A DNA stretch of 64,000 nucleotides. Origin: Vreelandella zhaodongensis. Its GTDB lineage: Bacteria > Pseudomonadota > Gammaproteobacteria > Pseudomonadales > Halomonadaceae. The DNA is taken from assembly GCF_013415115.1 (NCBI RefSeq), contig NZ_JACCDD010000001.1:558001-622000 (forward strand), in the 5' to 3' direction. Positions 38,295-47,190 of the stretch are shown one piece after another (positions within the stretch are counted from its first letter, which is position 1; every line of letters begins with the position of its first letter). The translations under genes and the position numbers were made by a program. The notes below the pieces were generated by a model. The model worked only from the letters and a program-made list of their open reading frames with translations, was not told the origin of the DNA and searched no databases.

Positions 38295-39251
38295 CTATCG
38301 CAATACCTGCCGCGGGTCGATGGGTTTGCCGCCTTGGCGCAAGTCAAAAAGAAGATCATAACGCTGAGTGGCGCTGCTTTGGCCGACATCACAGAGGGCA
38401 TCGCCGCTACTGACCTGTTGGCCAACGCTAACCAGGATGCGCTCACAAAATGCATAAACTGTCTGTAAGTTGTCTGCGTGATGAACGATCACCACCTGGC
38501 CAAGCTGGCGCATGCCATCTGCAAAACGCACTTCGCCTGGGGCGACTGCCTTAGCTTTGGCACCTGCCTGGGTAGCTAACAGCATAGGCTGTAATGTGCC
38601 ACGGCTATCGGCACCAAAACGGCGCACGATACGATAATCTTCCAGTGGCCAAGGCCAACGGCGTGCCGATGCCGGTAAGCTGGCGCTGGGAGTGGAGGAG
38701 GGAGCGGATGCGCTGGAGCTACTGCTGCCAGAGGGGCGGCTAGGTGCGCCACTGCCACTTAGAGGAACGCTGACGATTTGACCTACCCTTAGGGCGGTAG
38801 GAGATGTGCCTGGGTTGGCGCTTTGGATCCGCCCAGTGGTGGTGCCAAAGTGGCGGGCAATACTCGAATAGGTATCGCCTGGCCGAATCTGGTAACGATA
38901 AGGGCCTCCAGAGGGAGCCCGTTCTTGTTGCGTGGGTATAAGTAAACGCTGCCCGGCATTCAAGCGCTGGGCATTAACACTGGGATTGAATCGTTCAAGA
39001 CGTTCCAGGGGCACATTGGCGCGGTTAGCGAGCTGGCCTAATGTATCGCCGCGCTGCACTTCTATCCATTCGCCGTTTATCTGCTCAACACTACTGCTGT
39101 CAGAAGGTTCTTGCTGGCTGCTAGAAGAGGGTGAACCAGCACAACCAGCTAACAGGCTGGAAAACAAGCAAATCACCAGCCAGTGGACTAGTCGTGATCG
39201 GTTCGCTTGGCCAGCAAGGCGTCTTTTTCGTGCCAGAGTGAATTGATCCAT
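38295..39251 (-). CDS. LysM/degenerate-LytM lipoprotein, NlpD-like amidase activator
   Basis: Outer-membrane-targeted lipoprotein of 318 residues. A basic N-terminus and hydrophobic stretch end in the lipobox LLAGC. Two LysM domains (about 65-110, VQRGDTLGQL; and 118-160, IRPGDTYSSI) should bind peptidoglycan. A Ser/Pro linker precedes a LytM/M23 domain (about 200-318). In this domain the metal ligands of active peptidases are missing: HxxxD is replaced in TLQPMLLAT, and the HxH strand reads YDLLFDL. It is therefore probably catalytically dead, as in E. coli NlpD and EnvC, which activate cell-division amidases. Start 39251 overlaps the preceding acyltransferase by 64 bp and is not certain. 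Confidence 0.85.
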   Translation of the reverse strand: MDQFTLARKRRLAGQANRSRLVHWLVICLFSSLLAGCAGSPSSSSQQEPSDSSSVEQINGEWIEVQRGDTLGQLANRANVPLERLERFNPSVNAQRLNAGQRLLIPTQQERAPSGGPYRYQIRPGDTYSSIARHFGTTTGRIQSANPGTSPTALRVGQIVSVPLSGSGAPSRPSGSSSSSASAPSSTPSASLPASARRWPWPLEDYRIVRRFGADSRGTLQPMLLATQAGAKAKAVAPGEVRFADGMRQLGQVVIVHHADNLQTVYAFCERILVSVGQQVSSGDALCDVGQSSATQRYDLLFDLRQGGKPIDPRQVLR

Positions 39252-40069
39252 GCGTGGAAACGTTCCTTGTGCTGCTGTTCTTCGTGATAGTTGGCTTCGT
39301 TCATCCACTGTGGAATGGCGAGCTGCCTTGCTTCAAGAGTAATGGGGGCCTCTTTCCCACACAGGAAGCCCCAAAAAGTCGGTGATGGATTTTGGTAACT
39401 GATCGTCACGTCTAGAATACCATCTAATTTATCGCCTAGCAGGCTCAATACCTGTGACACGCCGCCGGCTTTGGGCTTAAGCAGATGCTGAAAAGGACTA
39501 TGTTGCATTTCCCTTTTGGCGACGGTAAATCGGGTCCCTTCGACAAAGTTAAAAATAGCGATGGGGGCATTACGAGCTTGGCGACAAATCCGCTCCGTTG
39601 CTGCGCGGTCAACGCTAGCAAGCTTTGGATTTTGGGCAATCTGTTCGCGGCTGAAACGACGCATAAAAGGGAATTCTAATGCCCAGAATGCCAATCCGAC
39701 GATAGGAATCCAAATTAATTGTTGTTTCAGAAAAAAACGCGGCATAGGTATGCGGCGATGCAAAGCCATAAATAGAATGAAAATATCTGTCCAACTACGG
39801 TGGTTTGAAATAACTAACCACCACTGTTGTGGGCTGAGCGACGCGGGTGTAGTGATAGAGACTTCTGGTTTTAGCCAGCGTCGCATCCACCATAAGTTGG
39901 CCCCAACCCAGTTGAGCGCAACACTACATAGGCCCTTTAATATCCACTGCTTTGGACGGTGCCCTGGGGTGATAACTTTTAATAATGTTAACAAGATAAG
40001 CGGCACGCCCCAGAAAAGCGTTGTAAGCGTCAGCAACAGGAGACTGACAATTCCTTTGGCAGTAGACAT
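39188..40069 (-). CDS. PlsC-type acyltransferase
   Basis: Inner-membrane acyltransferase of 293 residues resembling the YihG group. An N-terminal membrane segment (about 5-28) is followed by block I NHRSWTD (HX4D intact, near residue 90) and FVEGTRF (EGTR block near 175). These motifs place it among lysophosphatidate acyltransferases. The exact acceptor is unknown. AAGGAAG lies 6 nt before ATG 40069. Its 3' end overlaps the NlpD-like gene by 64 bp, indicating co-transcription of membrane and envelope functions. Confidence 0.87.
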   Translation of the reverse strand: MSTAKGIVSLLLLTLTTLFWGVPLILLTLLKVITPGHRPKQWILKGLCSVALNWVGANLWWMRRWLKPEVSITTPASLSPQQWWLVISNHRSWTDIFILFMALHRRIPMPRFFLKQQLIWIPIVGLAFWALEFPFMRRFSREQIAQNPKLASVDRAATERICRQARNAPIAIFNFVEGTRFTVAKREMQHSPFQHLLKPKAGGVSQVLSLLGDKLDGILDVTISYQNPSPTFWGFLCGKEAPITLEARQLAIPQWMNEANYHEEQQHKERFHAWINSLWHEKDALLAKRTDHD

Positions 40070-40198
40070 ACCCGACTTCCTTATACAAATCGTCAGGCAA
40101 CATTGTATCGTTTCAGTGCCGCAACGCTAGCGAAATGCATCAAATTCGCGCTGTTACTGCCTTGTATATCACGCTTTTTCAGCTATTTGTAGGTCAGC

Positions 40199-41092
40199 TC
40201 ACGCGTTTAAAAAAGGCGTTTTGATCTGCTCAATTAGTACTGAGCGCAGCGCCTGAGCGGCGACGGACAGCTCTTGCTGCGTCAGAATTCCAACCCGACA
40301 TGTAATGCTAGGTGCGGTTAAAGGAATGCAGCGAGCGCCGAGCTGGTGCATTTGCTGAATGCACATGGAGGGAACTGCGCTGACACCTAACCCGTCCGCT
40401 ACCATTCGACCAACCGTCGACAGCTGGTGGCTCTCAAATGCTACGGGCAACTCAATATGTTGCTTAGCAAGCTCCTGCTCCAGCAGTCTTCGCACCATGG
40501 ATGGACGTTGCAAGGTAATGAAGTCATGTTGTAGTAACGTTTCCCATGTAAGCGTGTTGGCCTGGGTCAGCGACGACTGAGGCGGAACAACGGCAATAAA
40601 CTGATCTTCAAAAAGGGGGGTGAATATTAAGCTACCTGCTCCCTCTGGTGAAAACGCAATGCCGATTTCTACTTGTCGCGAACGCACCATGTCGATGACA
40701 TCTTCGTTGATGACATCGTGAACAGTGATATTGATTTTCGGGTGCTGGCGGCGGAATGTAACTAAGACTCCAGGCAGTAAATTACATGCAAAAGAGGGCA
40801 TGGCTGCTACGCTTAAACGGCCAAGCTGCAACGTAAATCGCTGGCGCAGGCGCTCTTCGGTATTGTCCCACTGAGCAAGCAAGTGTTTTGCCAGTGGTAA
40901 AAGTGATTCACCCTCAGGCGTGAGCTGAACGCTCCGAGTGCTGCGTATCAACAGTTTTCCGCCTAACGAGTCCTCAAGCCCCTTGATAGCCAAACTGAGC
41001 GCTGGTTGTGAAAGGTGCAAGCGCTCACAGGCCTGGGTAAAACTAAGGGTTTGAGCGACGGCAAGAAAAGCACGGAGTTGTTTCACAGTCAT
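40199..41092 (-). CDS. LysR-family regulator, likely of the scoAB genes
   Basis: 297 residues. The N-terminal helix-turn-helix includes LSFTQACERLHLSQPALSLA and the linker helix that follows; the effector domain spans about 90-290. It lies divergent to scoA across a 149-bp AT-rich control region, the classic LysR arrangement. Regulation of ketone-body catabolism is therefore inferred. The effector is unknown. Confidence 0.9.
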   Translation of the reverse strand: MTVKQLRAFLAVAQTLSFTQACERLHLSQPALSLAIKGLEDSLGGKLLIRSTRSVQLTPEGESLLPLAKHLLAQWDNTEERLRQRFTLQLGRLSVAAMPSFACNLLPGVLVTFRRQHPKINITVHDVINEDVIDMVRSRQVEIGIAFSPEGAGSLIFTPLFEDQFIAVVPPQSSLTQANTLTWETLLQHDFITLQRPSMVRRLLEQELAKQHIELPVAFESHQLSTVGRMVADGLGVSAVPSMCIQQMHQLGARCIPLTAPSITCRVGILTQQELSVAAQALRSVLIEQIKTPFLNA

Positions 41093-41122
41093 GGCGACTC
41101 TTTAATAATTTTTTTATATAAA

Positions 41123-41151
41123 TTGATAAGAAAAACAAACTTAACAAATAT
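41123..41151 (+). promoter_or_regulatory. Candidate scoA promoter
   Basis: TTGATA and AAATAT with 17-bp spacing in an AT-rich region between the divergent lysR and scoA genes. It would give a leader of about 85 nt. LysR boxes are not clear. Confidence 0.4.
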
Positions 41152-41241
41152 ATCATCTAGTACAACACTGGCAATACCCGATCTGATCGCACGCATGACA
41201 ACGCGTTCAACGTACCACCGATAATAATGCGAGGCATAACA

Positions 41242-41940
41242 ATGGCAGGATTCGACAAGCGTGTAGCTTCCTACGAGGAAGCAATGGAAGGTATCGAAAG
41301 CGGTATGACCGTTATTGCTGGCGGCTTTGGCCTCTGTGGTATTCCGGAAAATTTGATTGCTGAAATTAAACGCCGAGCAGTGACAGATTTAACGGTCGTT
41401 TCCAATAACTGTGGCGTTGATGGTTTTGGTCTGGGGGTACTGCTCGAAGATCGTCAGATTCGTAAAATTCTTGCTTCTTATGTGGGTGAGAATGCAATGT
41501 TTGAACAGCAAATGTTGAATGACGAAATTGAAGTTGTTCTCACGCCGCAAGGTACGCTAGCAGAGAAAATGCGCGCAGGTGGCGCGGGTATCCCTGCATT
41601 TTATACCGCTACAGGTTACGGCACGCCCATCGGTGAGGGGAAAGAAGTTCGTGAATTTAACGGCCGCCACTATATTTTAGAAGAAGCCATTACGGGTGAC
41701 TTTGCGATTGTGAAAGGCTGGAAGGCTGACCGTTATGGCAACGTTATGTATCGCCATACAGCGCAAAACTTTAATCCTATGGCAGCAACCGCCGGTAAAA
41801 TTACCGTGGTGGAAGTTGAGGAGATTGTTGAACCAGGCGAACTAGAGCCTAGCCAGATCCATACGCCAGGCATTTACGTGGATCGTATTATTCAGGGCTC
41901 ATTCGAGAAGCGAATCGAGAAACGCACGGTACGCAGCTGA
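41242..41940 (+). CDS. scoA: 3-oxoacid CoA-transferase subunit A
   Basis: Alpha subunit of succinyl-CoA:acetoacetate CoA-transferase, which activates acetoacetate. It has 232 residues. The glycine-rich CoA-binding segment [13 protein letters not shown] and the following [12 protein letters not shown] are typical. ATG 41242 has GAGG 8 nt upstream; a five-codon-longer frame is unsupported. scoB follows after 50 bp. Confidence 0.95.
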   Translation: MAGFDKRVASYEEAMEGIESGMTVIAGGFGLCGIPENLIAEIKRRAVTDLTVVSNNCGVDGFGLGVLLEDRQIRKILASYVGENAMFEQQMLNDEIEVVLTPQGTLAEKMRAGGAGIPAFYTATGYGTPIGEGKEVREFNGRHYILEEAITGDFAIVKGWKADRYGNVMYRHTAQNFNPMAATAGKITVVEVEEIVEPGELEPSQIHTPGIYVDRIIQGSFEKRIEKRTVRS

Positions 41941-41990
41941 TCGCTTTTTTTGGTTTAGATATTATTTTCTCAATATAAGAGGTATTCACC

Positions 41991-42656
41991 ATGGCTTTAA
42001 CTCGTGAGCAAATGGCACAGCGCGTTGCGCGTGAACTTGAAGATGGCTTCTACGTCAACTTAGGTATTGGGATCCCCACCTTGGTGGCTAATTACGTTCC
42101 CGATGGCATTGACGTTATGCTGCAGTCTGAAAATGGGCTGTTGGGAATGGGGCGCTTTCCCACAGAAGAAGAAGTTGATGCCGATATGATTAATGCGGGT
42201 AAACAGACGGTGACCGCTCGACCGGGCGCAGCCATTTTTTCATCGGCGGAGTCGTTTGCCATGATTCGCGGCGGTCATGTGGATTTGACCGTGTTGGGTG
42301 CGTTTGAAGTGGATCAAGAGGGCAATATCGCTTCGTGGATGGTTCCAGGCAAACTTATTAAGGGCATGGGCGGCGCCATGGACCTGGTCGCTGGCGCAGA
42401 AAATATTATCTGCACCATGACCCATGCATCGAAACACGGTGAATCCAAGCTGTTGGAAAAATGCACGTTACCTCTGACAGGTGCTGGCTGCATTAACCGT
42501 GTATTGACCGATCTTGCTTATTTAGAGATCAAAGATGGTGCGTTTATCCTGAAAGAGCGTGCGCCGGGCGTCAGTGTTGAAGAAATTGTTGAAAAAACGT
42601 CCGGTAGGTTGATCGTACCTGATCACGTTCCTGAAATGACCTTCGAAGCCGAGTAG
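41991..42656 (+). CDS. scoB: 3-oxoacid CoA-transferase subunit B
   Basis: Beta subunit, 221 residues. The catalytic glutamate that carries CoA lies in QSENGLLGMG, and GIGIPTLVANY and GGHVDLTVLGAFEVD are family landmarks. AAGAGG precedes ATG 41991. Together with scoA and the bdhA gene 1.8 kb downstream it makes a 3-hydroxybutyrate to acetoacetyl-CoA route. Confidence 0.95.
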   Translation: MALTREQMAQRVARELEDGFYVNLGIGIPTLVANYVPDGIDVMLQSENGLLGMGRFPTEEEVDADMINAGKQTVTARPGAAIFSSAESFAMIRGGHVDLTVLGAFEVDQEGNIASWMVPGKLIKGMGGAMDLVAGAENIICTMTHASKHGESKLLEKCTLPLTGAGCINRVLTDLAYLEIKDGAFILKERAPGVSVEEIVEKTSGRLIVPDHVPEMTFEAE

Positions 42657-42681
42657 TCATGTTTGGCGTGAGCAGACATGC

Positions 42682-43449
42682 TCACGCCATCTCGCAGCGG
42701 GTGTGTGAAGGGAGTAGTACCTCAGCAATTCGTTCGTGATCATCCGCTATATGTTTTTGCACAAGTGCTAAGCCGCCTAGACAAAGTCGATGTTCGTCGC
42801 CTTCACCAAAGACAATTTTTTGCGGCATGGCAGGGTAAAACCGATGTTCAAGCAGCGATGATACCGTAAATACGCCATTTTGCTGTCCTTCGAAGCTAGG
42901 CAGTCCACATGCTTCAAGTTGGCTATGTAGTGTATCCAGAGTTTCACCGATGGCTAAGCAGTTAAAGCCTGCATGATGCAGCCTTGGACCCATTACTGAT
43001 AGCCAGGCAGCTAAGGGATGTTCCTGCTGTAGCTGTGTGTAAAGTGTCCATGATGGCATCGGCCAAGGGCGCCCTCGGCAAAGCAAATTGTGTCCTTTGC
43101 AATCTTCAGGGTGGCTTTGTAAGACTAGATGAGTCAGTGCTTCACGAGGCAGTTTGGGTAGCGTTCCAAGCTGTAACTCCGCTAACACTAACCAACTGCT
43201 GCCATCGCTAGGCGCTAACAGGTGGATTAAAATACCTTTGTCGGCCATCGCGTATTGGCCTGTTAATCGGTAGCCCATGTGGGCAAGATTGACACTTAAG
43301 GTGCTAGCCGAAAAAGGCCCATAATTTAAGGTGACTAAGGTCAGATACTCGGCGGATGTATCCATTGGCCATAATCTAAGCCCACCTATGTCTGGGTGAG
43401 TATGTATGTAGTCCAGCCAGAGTTGTTGAACAAACTCCTCTCGTTGCAT
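42682..43449 (-). CDS. DUF1338-family protein, apparently lacking metal ligands
   Basis: 255 residues. The chain resembles the small DUF1338 (HglS-like, VOC-fold) proteins; HglS is a metal-dependent 2-oxoadipate dioxygenase/decarboxylase. Shared features are the N-terminal EEFVQQLWLDYIHTHP, a GYRLTGQY segment, LLCRGRPW, LAAWLSVMGPRLHHAGFN and an LLEHRFYPAMPQKIVF strand. In active members a first His lies in an NDHIALRT-type strand, but here that strand reads YLTLVTLNYG. The later Glu ligand region reads HRLCLGGLAL. Only the His of LHHAGFN seems kept. ATG 43449 is set by GAGGG upstream. It is convergent to scoB. Family assignment is from memory; function is unknown. Confidence 0.6.
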   Translation of the reverse strand: MQREEFVQQLWLDYIHTHPDIGGLRLWPMDTSAEYLTLVTLNYGPFSASTLSVNLAHMGYRLTGQYAMADKGILIHLLAPSDGSSWLVLAELQLGTLPKLPREALTHLVLQSHPEDCKGHNLLCRGRPWPMPSWTLYTQLQQEHPLAAWLSVMGPRLHHAGFNCLAIGETLDTLHSQLEACGLPSFEGQQNGVFTVSSLLEHRFYPAMPQKIVFGEGDEHRLCLGGLALVQKHIADDHERIAEVLLPSHTRCEMA

Positions 43450-43559
43450 AGGAATGCCCTCGCCGCCTAATCTAACGTTGTTTGAAATGCGTGTTATTAG
43501 TATAGGCAAGCGAAGAGCTGGTCGTTCAACGGGGATAAACGGCGATTTTAACGCCTGAA

Positions 43560-43823
43560 CTAAGAGGCTAATAGCTGCCTTTCGCGTACGAAATGGTCAA
43601 ACTCTGTATAGCCGCCTATGTGTTGTTGATCAACAAATACTTGCGGAACAGTATGGATCGGCTTGCCCGCTGTCTTCGCGATATCCTCTTTGGTGACCCC
43701 CTCAGAGGGCATGTCAACATAGCGATAACCTTCAATTTTTCCGCTACTTTCTAAGTGATCAGCGAGATGTTTCGCACGAACACAGAAAGGGCATGACATG
43801 CGCCCAAAAATAACCACAAACAT
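43560..43823 (-). CDS. grxA: Glutaredoxin 1-like protein
   Basis: Small dithiol oxidoreductase (87 residues) that reduces disulfides such as ribonucleotide reductase using glutathione. The active site CPFC is near residue 11, with the GrxA-type GVTKEDI, TVPQVFVD and IGGYTEF motifs. AAAGGAG lies upstream of ATG 43823, which fixes the start and rejects a 29-residue N-terminal extension. It is divergent from the HybE-like gene. Confidence 0.93.
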   Translation of the reverse strand: MFVVIFGRMSCPFCVRAKHLADHLESSGKIEGYRYVDMPSEGVTKEDIAKTAGKPIHTVPQVFVDQQHIGGYTEFDHFVRERQLLAS

Positions 43824-43966
43824 CGTAAATACTCCTTTAGCCAAGTCATGATTGTCAGGGGTGAGTCGACCATTGTGGCGTAACATGCTGACGTTCGCCA
43901 ATAGTGCCACGCTACATGGCCTATTTACCCTTATTATGGAGCAGACTGGATAAGTAAGGAGAACTC

Positions 43967-44407
43967 ATGCAAACACTCACCGCTCAAGAGTATGCAAATT
44001 TAACTGAGCTGGCGAAGCAGTATCGCGACGTGCATATGCGTTCGATGAAGGGTATTAGCTATTTCAATCCTCGTCTTGGCTTCGACGCGCTCTGTTTTGA
44101 GCATGTTGAGCAGGGTGGAGCTGCTTCACTCATGGTGGGCGCGCTAATAACGCCCTGTGCTATGTGGTTGGTCGCTTTGCCTAGCGACGTCTCCCTAAAC
44201 GAGCCTCTGGCCAATACCCTGGCGCTTGACCTGCCTTCAGGGCGCTACTTACTTAATTACGAACTACTCATTGGCGGTAGTGAGCTTTACAAACGTCTCA
44301 TCCTCGAAGACCTAAGTGATTTGGAAAGTATGCAGGAAGCTGCCCGTCTGGCCCAGCGTATGATGGTGCAGATAATGGCGTCTAATGAGACTCAAGGGAT
44401 CGAGTAA
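43967..44407 (+). CDS. HybE-like protein without hydrogenase context
   Basis: 146 residues resembling the HybE/[NiFe]-hydrogenase assembly chaperone family. It has the typical YFNPRLGFDALCF strand, a LMVGALITPCAMWLVALP core and a SGRYLLNYELLIGGSELYK segment. No hydrogenase structural or hyp genes are in the window, so a non-hydrogenase role is possible. TAAGGAG lies just before ATG 43967. It is followed 78 bp later by bdhA on the same strand. Similarity is from recalled family patterns. Confidence 0.65.
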   Translation: MQTLTAQEYANLTELAKQYRDVHMRSMKGISYFNPRLGFDALCFEHVEQGGAASLMVGALITPCAMWLVALPSDVSLNEPLANTLALDLPSGRYLLNYELLIGGSELYKRLILEDLSDLESMQEAARLAQRMMVQIMASNETQGIE

Positions 44408-44485
44408 GCAGAAAAAATATCGCTTACCTATACTCATTACCGCTTGCTCGATAAATAGATGTAACTCAAACGAAAGGAATTTTGC

Positions 44486-45259
44486 ATGGCTATTGAAACA
44501 GCGTCTACTTCTCGTGTTGTCGTCGTCACTGGTACCAGCAGCGGTATTGGTGCCGCTGTGGTGCAGCACTTTTGTGAAATGGGGCATCAAGTGCTTGCGG
44601 TAGATTTCAATCCGGCCGGTAAAGAGGTCGCTGAGGCAGCAGGTGCGGCATTTTACCAGGGAGATCTAACCAATCCCGACGCATGCCGTGGGGCAATTGC
44701 CGATGCAGTCAAACGGTTTGGTGGTGTCGATATTCTAGTGAATAATGCAGGAATTCAACATGTCGCCTCTATTGAGACATTCCCCGAAGACAAGTGGCGG
44801 CAAATTATTGATTTGATGTTGACGGCGCCTTTTTTGCTAACTCAGGCGGCATGGCCTTATATGCGCCAAAAAGGCTGGGGGCGTGTAATTAATATCGCTT
44901 CTGTTCATGCGCAAGTGGCTTCGCCAGGCAAGTCGGCCTACATCAGCGCTAAGCACGGCATGATTGGTTTAACGAAAACCGCTGCGTTAGAAGGGGGAGA
45001 GCAGGGGATTACGGCCAATACTATTTGTCCGGCGTATGTGAAAACACCGCTGGTAGATAATCAGATCGCTGACCAGGCAAAGCTGCATGGCATGGAAGAG
45101 CAAGAGGTAATTGAAAAAATCATGCTGAAAAATGCAGCCGTTAAACGCTTGATCGAACCTTCCGAAGTTGCTCAGTTGGTTGCTTATTTGGCGTCAGATG
45201 CTGCAGGTGCTGTGACGGGCTCGAGCTGGAATATTGATTTGGGGTGGACGGCTCAGTAA
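44486..45259 (+). CDS. bdhA: 3-hydroxybutyrate dehydrogenase
   Basis: NAD-dependent short-chain dehydrogenase of 257 residues oxidising (R)-3-hydroxybutyrate to acetoacetate. The nucleotide motif is TGTSSGIG, NNAG follows, and the catalytic set has Ser in NIASVHAQV and YxxxK in SAYISAKHG. HAQVASPGKSAY and TICPAYVKTPLV are features of hydroxybutyrate dehydrogenases among SDRs. The scoAB neighbourhood supports the substrate. AAAGGAA precedes ATG 44486. Confidence 0.92.
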   Translation: MAIETASTSRVVVVTGTSSGIGAAVVQHFCEMGHQVLAVDFNPAGKEVAEAAGAAFYQGDLTNPDACRGAIADAVKRFGGVDILVNNAGIQHVASIETFPEDKWRQIIDLMLTAPFLLTQAAWPYMRQKGWGRVINIASVHAQVASPGKSAYISAKHGMIGLTKTAALEGGEQGITANTICPAYVKTPLVDNQIADQAKLHGMEEQEVIEKIMLKNAAVKRLIEPSEVAQLVAYLASDAAGAVTGSSWNIDLGWTAQ

Positions 45260-45318
45260 GGCAGGTTGCTTAAGTGAATCTCGTCCTTTGCGCTGTCTTA
45301 GCGCAAAGGGCGTGAAGA

Positions 45319-45858
45319 CTAGCGACGTACTGGGCGCTTTTGCAATTTACGCTGTAAAGTTCGCCGATGCATACCTAATGCTCTTGCTGTCGCTGAAATA
45401 TTTCCATCATGCTCTTGTAGCACTTTCTGGATATGTTCCCAGGTAATTCGGTTAATCGAGGGTGGGTTGTCGGCCAGTTCAATATTGGGGTCACCATTTT
45501 GATGTTCAAATGCGGCGATAACATCGTCAGCATCCGCCGGTTTGCATAAATAGTTAATGGCTCCCAGCTTAATGGCTTCTACCGCGGTGGCGATGCTTGA
45601 GTATCCCGTCAACACCACGATACGGCAATTTGGTACGCTTGTTAGCAATTCTGGTAGCAGTTTTAGCCCAGAGCTGTGTTCAAGTTTTAGATCAAGTGTC
45701 GCCATGGTGGGCATGAACTGAGCGGCCAATGCAAGCGCTTGATCAGCATCATTAGCCACTTTCACTTCAAAACCACGCCGAGTAAGTGCTCTGCTTAATA
45801 CGTGGCAAAACATTTCATCATCGTCAACGATTAACAGGCGTTGGTCTTGCATGTGCAT
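45319..45858 (-). CDS. RegA/PrrA/RoxR-type response regulator
   Basis: Redox-control regulator, 179 residues. The receiver domain (about 6-115) has VDDDE and the phosphorylated Asp56 in ATLDLKLEHSSG. A short Pro linker leads to a Fis-type helix-turn-helix at the C-terminus (ISATARALGMHRRTLQRKL). This compact layout is that of RegA/PrrA/RoxR. It lies 50 bp downstream of its kinase. Expected targets are respiratory and electron-transfer genes (inferred). Confidence 0.92.
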   Translation of the reverse strand: MHMQDQRLLIVDDDEMFCHVLSRALTRRGFEVKVANDADQALALAAQFMPTMATLDLKLEHSSGLKLLPELLTSVPNCRIVVLTGYSSIATAVEAIKLGAINYLCKPADADDVIAAFEHQNGDPNIELADNPPSINRITWEHIQKVLQEHDGNISATARALGMHRRTLQRKLQKRPVRR

Positions 45859-45908
45859 GATGTCCTCGATTTTCTGGCAAGTGCCGCGCTCTTATTAACT
45901 GCTCTCTA

Positions 45909-47183
45909 TTACTTATCAGGGGCGGAGCAGAGCGGTAGCGTCACTTCTGTTAGCGTGCCACCTTCTGGGTGATTGTACAGGCTTACCCCGCCACCGAAAC
46001 GATTAATAGTGGCATGTGTTAAAAACAGCCCGATTCCCATGCCTTTGCTTTTAGTAGAAATAAACGTGTCACCTAACTGGTCCGCAATCGACATGGCAAT
46101 GCCGGGGCCGTGGTCGCGTATATCGATCACAACGCTTTCATCTTGCCAATCTAAGCGAATAGCAATCTGCTCTGGATTGGCATCGGCAGCATTGTTAAGC
46201 AAGTTGGTAAGCGCCTGATCCAGTGTGGCATCTACTGCCAGCCAGGGGCGCCCCCGTCTCTCTGCAACATCAAAACAGTGGCTAACATCAGGTCGGATGA
46301 CTAGCCAGCGTTGGACGACACCTGCCAGCCACACTTGCGCATCGAGTACCTCGGGCTCTGCCATTCTACGACGGTCAGCACTTGTTACCAGGTGCTGGAG
46401 ACGTGATTTACAGACATCCACTTGCTGGCGAAGTATTGCGATATCTTGCTGTAAGGAAGAGCCGTTGGGGGCGTCTTCCTGCATTTCATTTAACAGCACT
46501 GCCATGGTTGAAAGCGGCGTGCCAAGCTCGTGGGCAGTACCCGCTGCCTGGGTGGCGACTGCCAGCACTTGTTCATTGCGTAACGCTGCTTCACGGGTGC
46601 GTGATAGTGCTTTGTCCCGATTACGTAGGGCATGGGCCATTTTATAGATAAAAAACGTGACTAAGCCTGCGGATAGGCCGAAGTTCAGCCACATACCTAA
46701 TACGTGCAGGCTTAGCGGGCCATCACTATTAATATGACCTAGTTGTGGTATCGGGTGATAAAAGAACATTAGGAAGGTGTAGCCTGCCATTGCGCAGCCG
46801 GCAATGATCCAGGCATGTCGCCATGGTAACGTCGCGGCAGCAATGGTGACCGGCACCAAATAATACGTAATAAATGGATTTGTTGAGCCACCCGAAAAGT
46901 AAAACAGCAGTGTCAAACCAGCAATATCCGCCAGTAAGTGAGCAAGGTACTCAACGTGATTAACGGCTCTTGGCCTACCTAGCCGCCACCACGTAGCAAT
47001 ATTGAGCATGCCCATGGCGATCACAACACTGACCACCGCCGTCACTGGCAAATCAAAGGCGAGCAGTTCAATGCCGACAATAATCGCCAGTAAGAAGCCC
47101 GTCCATGTGATGCCACGAACAATGGTTAGCCTAACGAGATTGCGGTTTGGTGTTGAAAGTGGAAGAGGCAGGGCAGTAGGCAT
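45909..47183 (-). CDS. RegB/PrrB/RoxS-type redox sensor histidine kinase
   Basis: 424 residues. Six N-terminal membrane segments (about 18-180) include GGSTNPF at 98-104, the conserved GGxxNPF quinone-sensing motif of RegB. The phosphorylated His218 is in HELGTPLSTMA. Cys258 in QVDVCKSRL corresponds to the redox-active RegB cysteine. The ATPase domain ends with MGIGLFLTHATINRFGG. It is transcribed with an upstream small membrane protein (7-bp gap) and with the response regulator. Confidence 0.94.
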   Translation of the reverse strand: MPTALPLPLSTPNRNLVRLTIVRGITWTGFLLAIIVGIELLAFDLPVTAVVSVVIAMGMLNIATWWRLGRPRAVNHVEYLAHLLADIAGLTLLFYFSGGSTNPFITYYLVPVTIAAATLPWRHAWIIAGCAMAGYTFLMFFYHPIPQLGHINSDGPLSLHVLGMWLNFGLSAGLVTFFIYKMAHALRNRDKALSRTREAALRNEQVLAVATQAAGTAHELGTPLSTMAVLLNEMQEDAPNGSSLQQDIAILRQQVDVCKSRLQHLVTSADRRRMAEPEVLDAQVWLAGVVQRWLVIRPDVSHCFDVAERRGRPWLAVDATLDQALTNLLNNAADANPEQIAIRLDWQDESVVIDIRDHGPGIAMSIADQLGDTFISTKSKGMGIGLFLTHATINRFGGGVSLYNHPEGGTLTEVTLPLCSAPDK

Positions 47184-47190
47184 AAGGTGC

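Noticed and set aside
39516-40130. 204-aa frame opposite the acyltransferase
   Set aside because: Complement of a gene with clear HX4D and EGTR motifs; composition is not protein-like.
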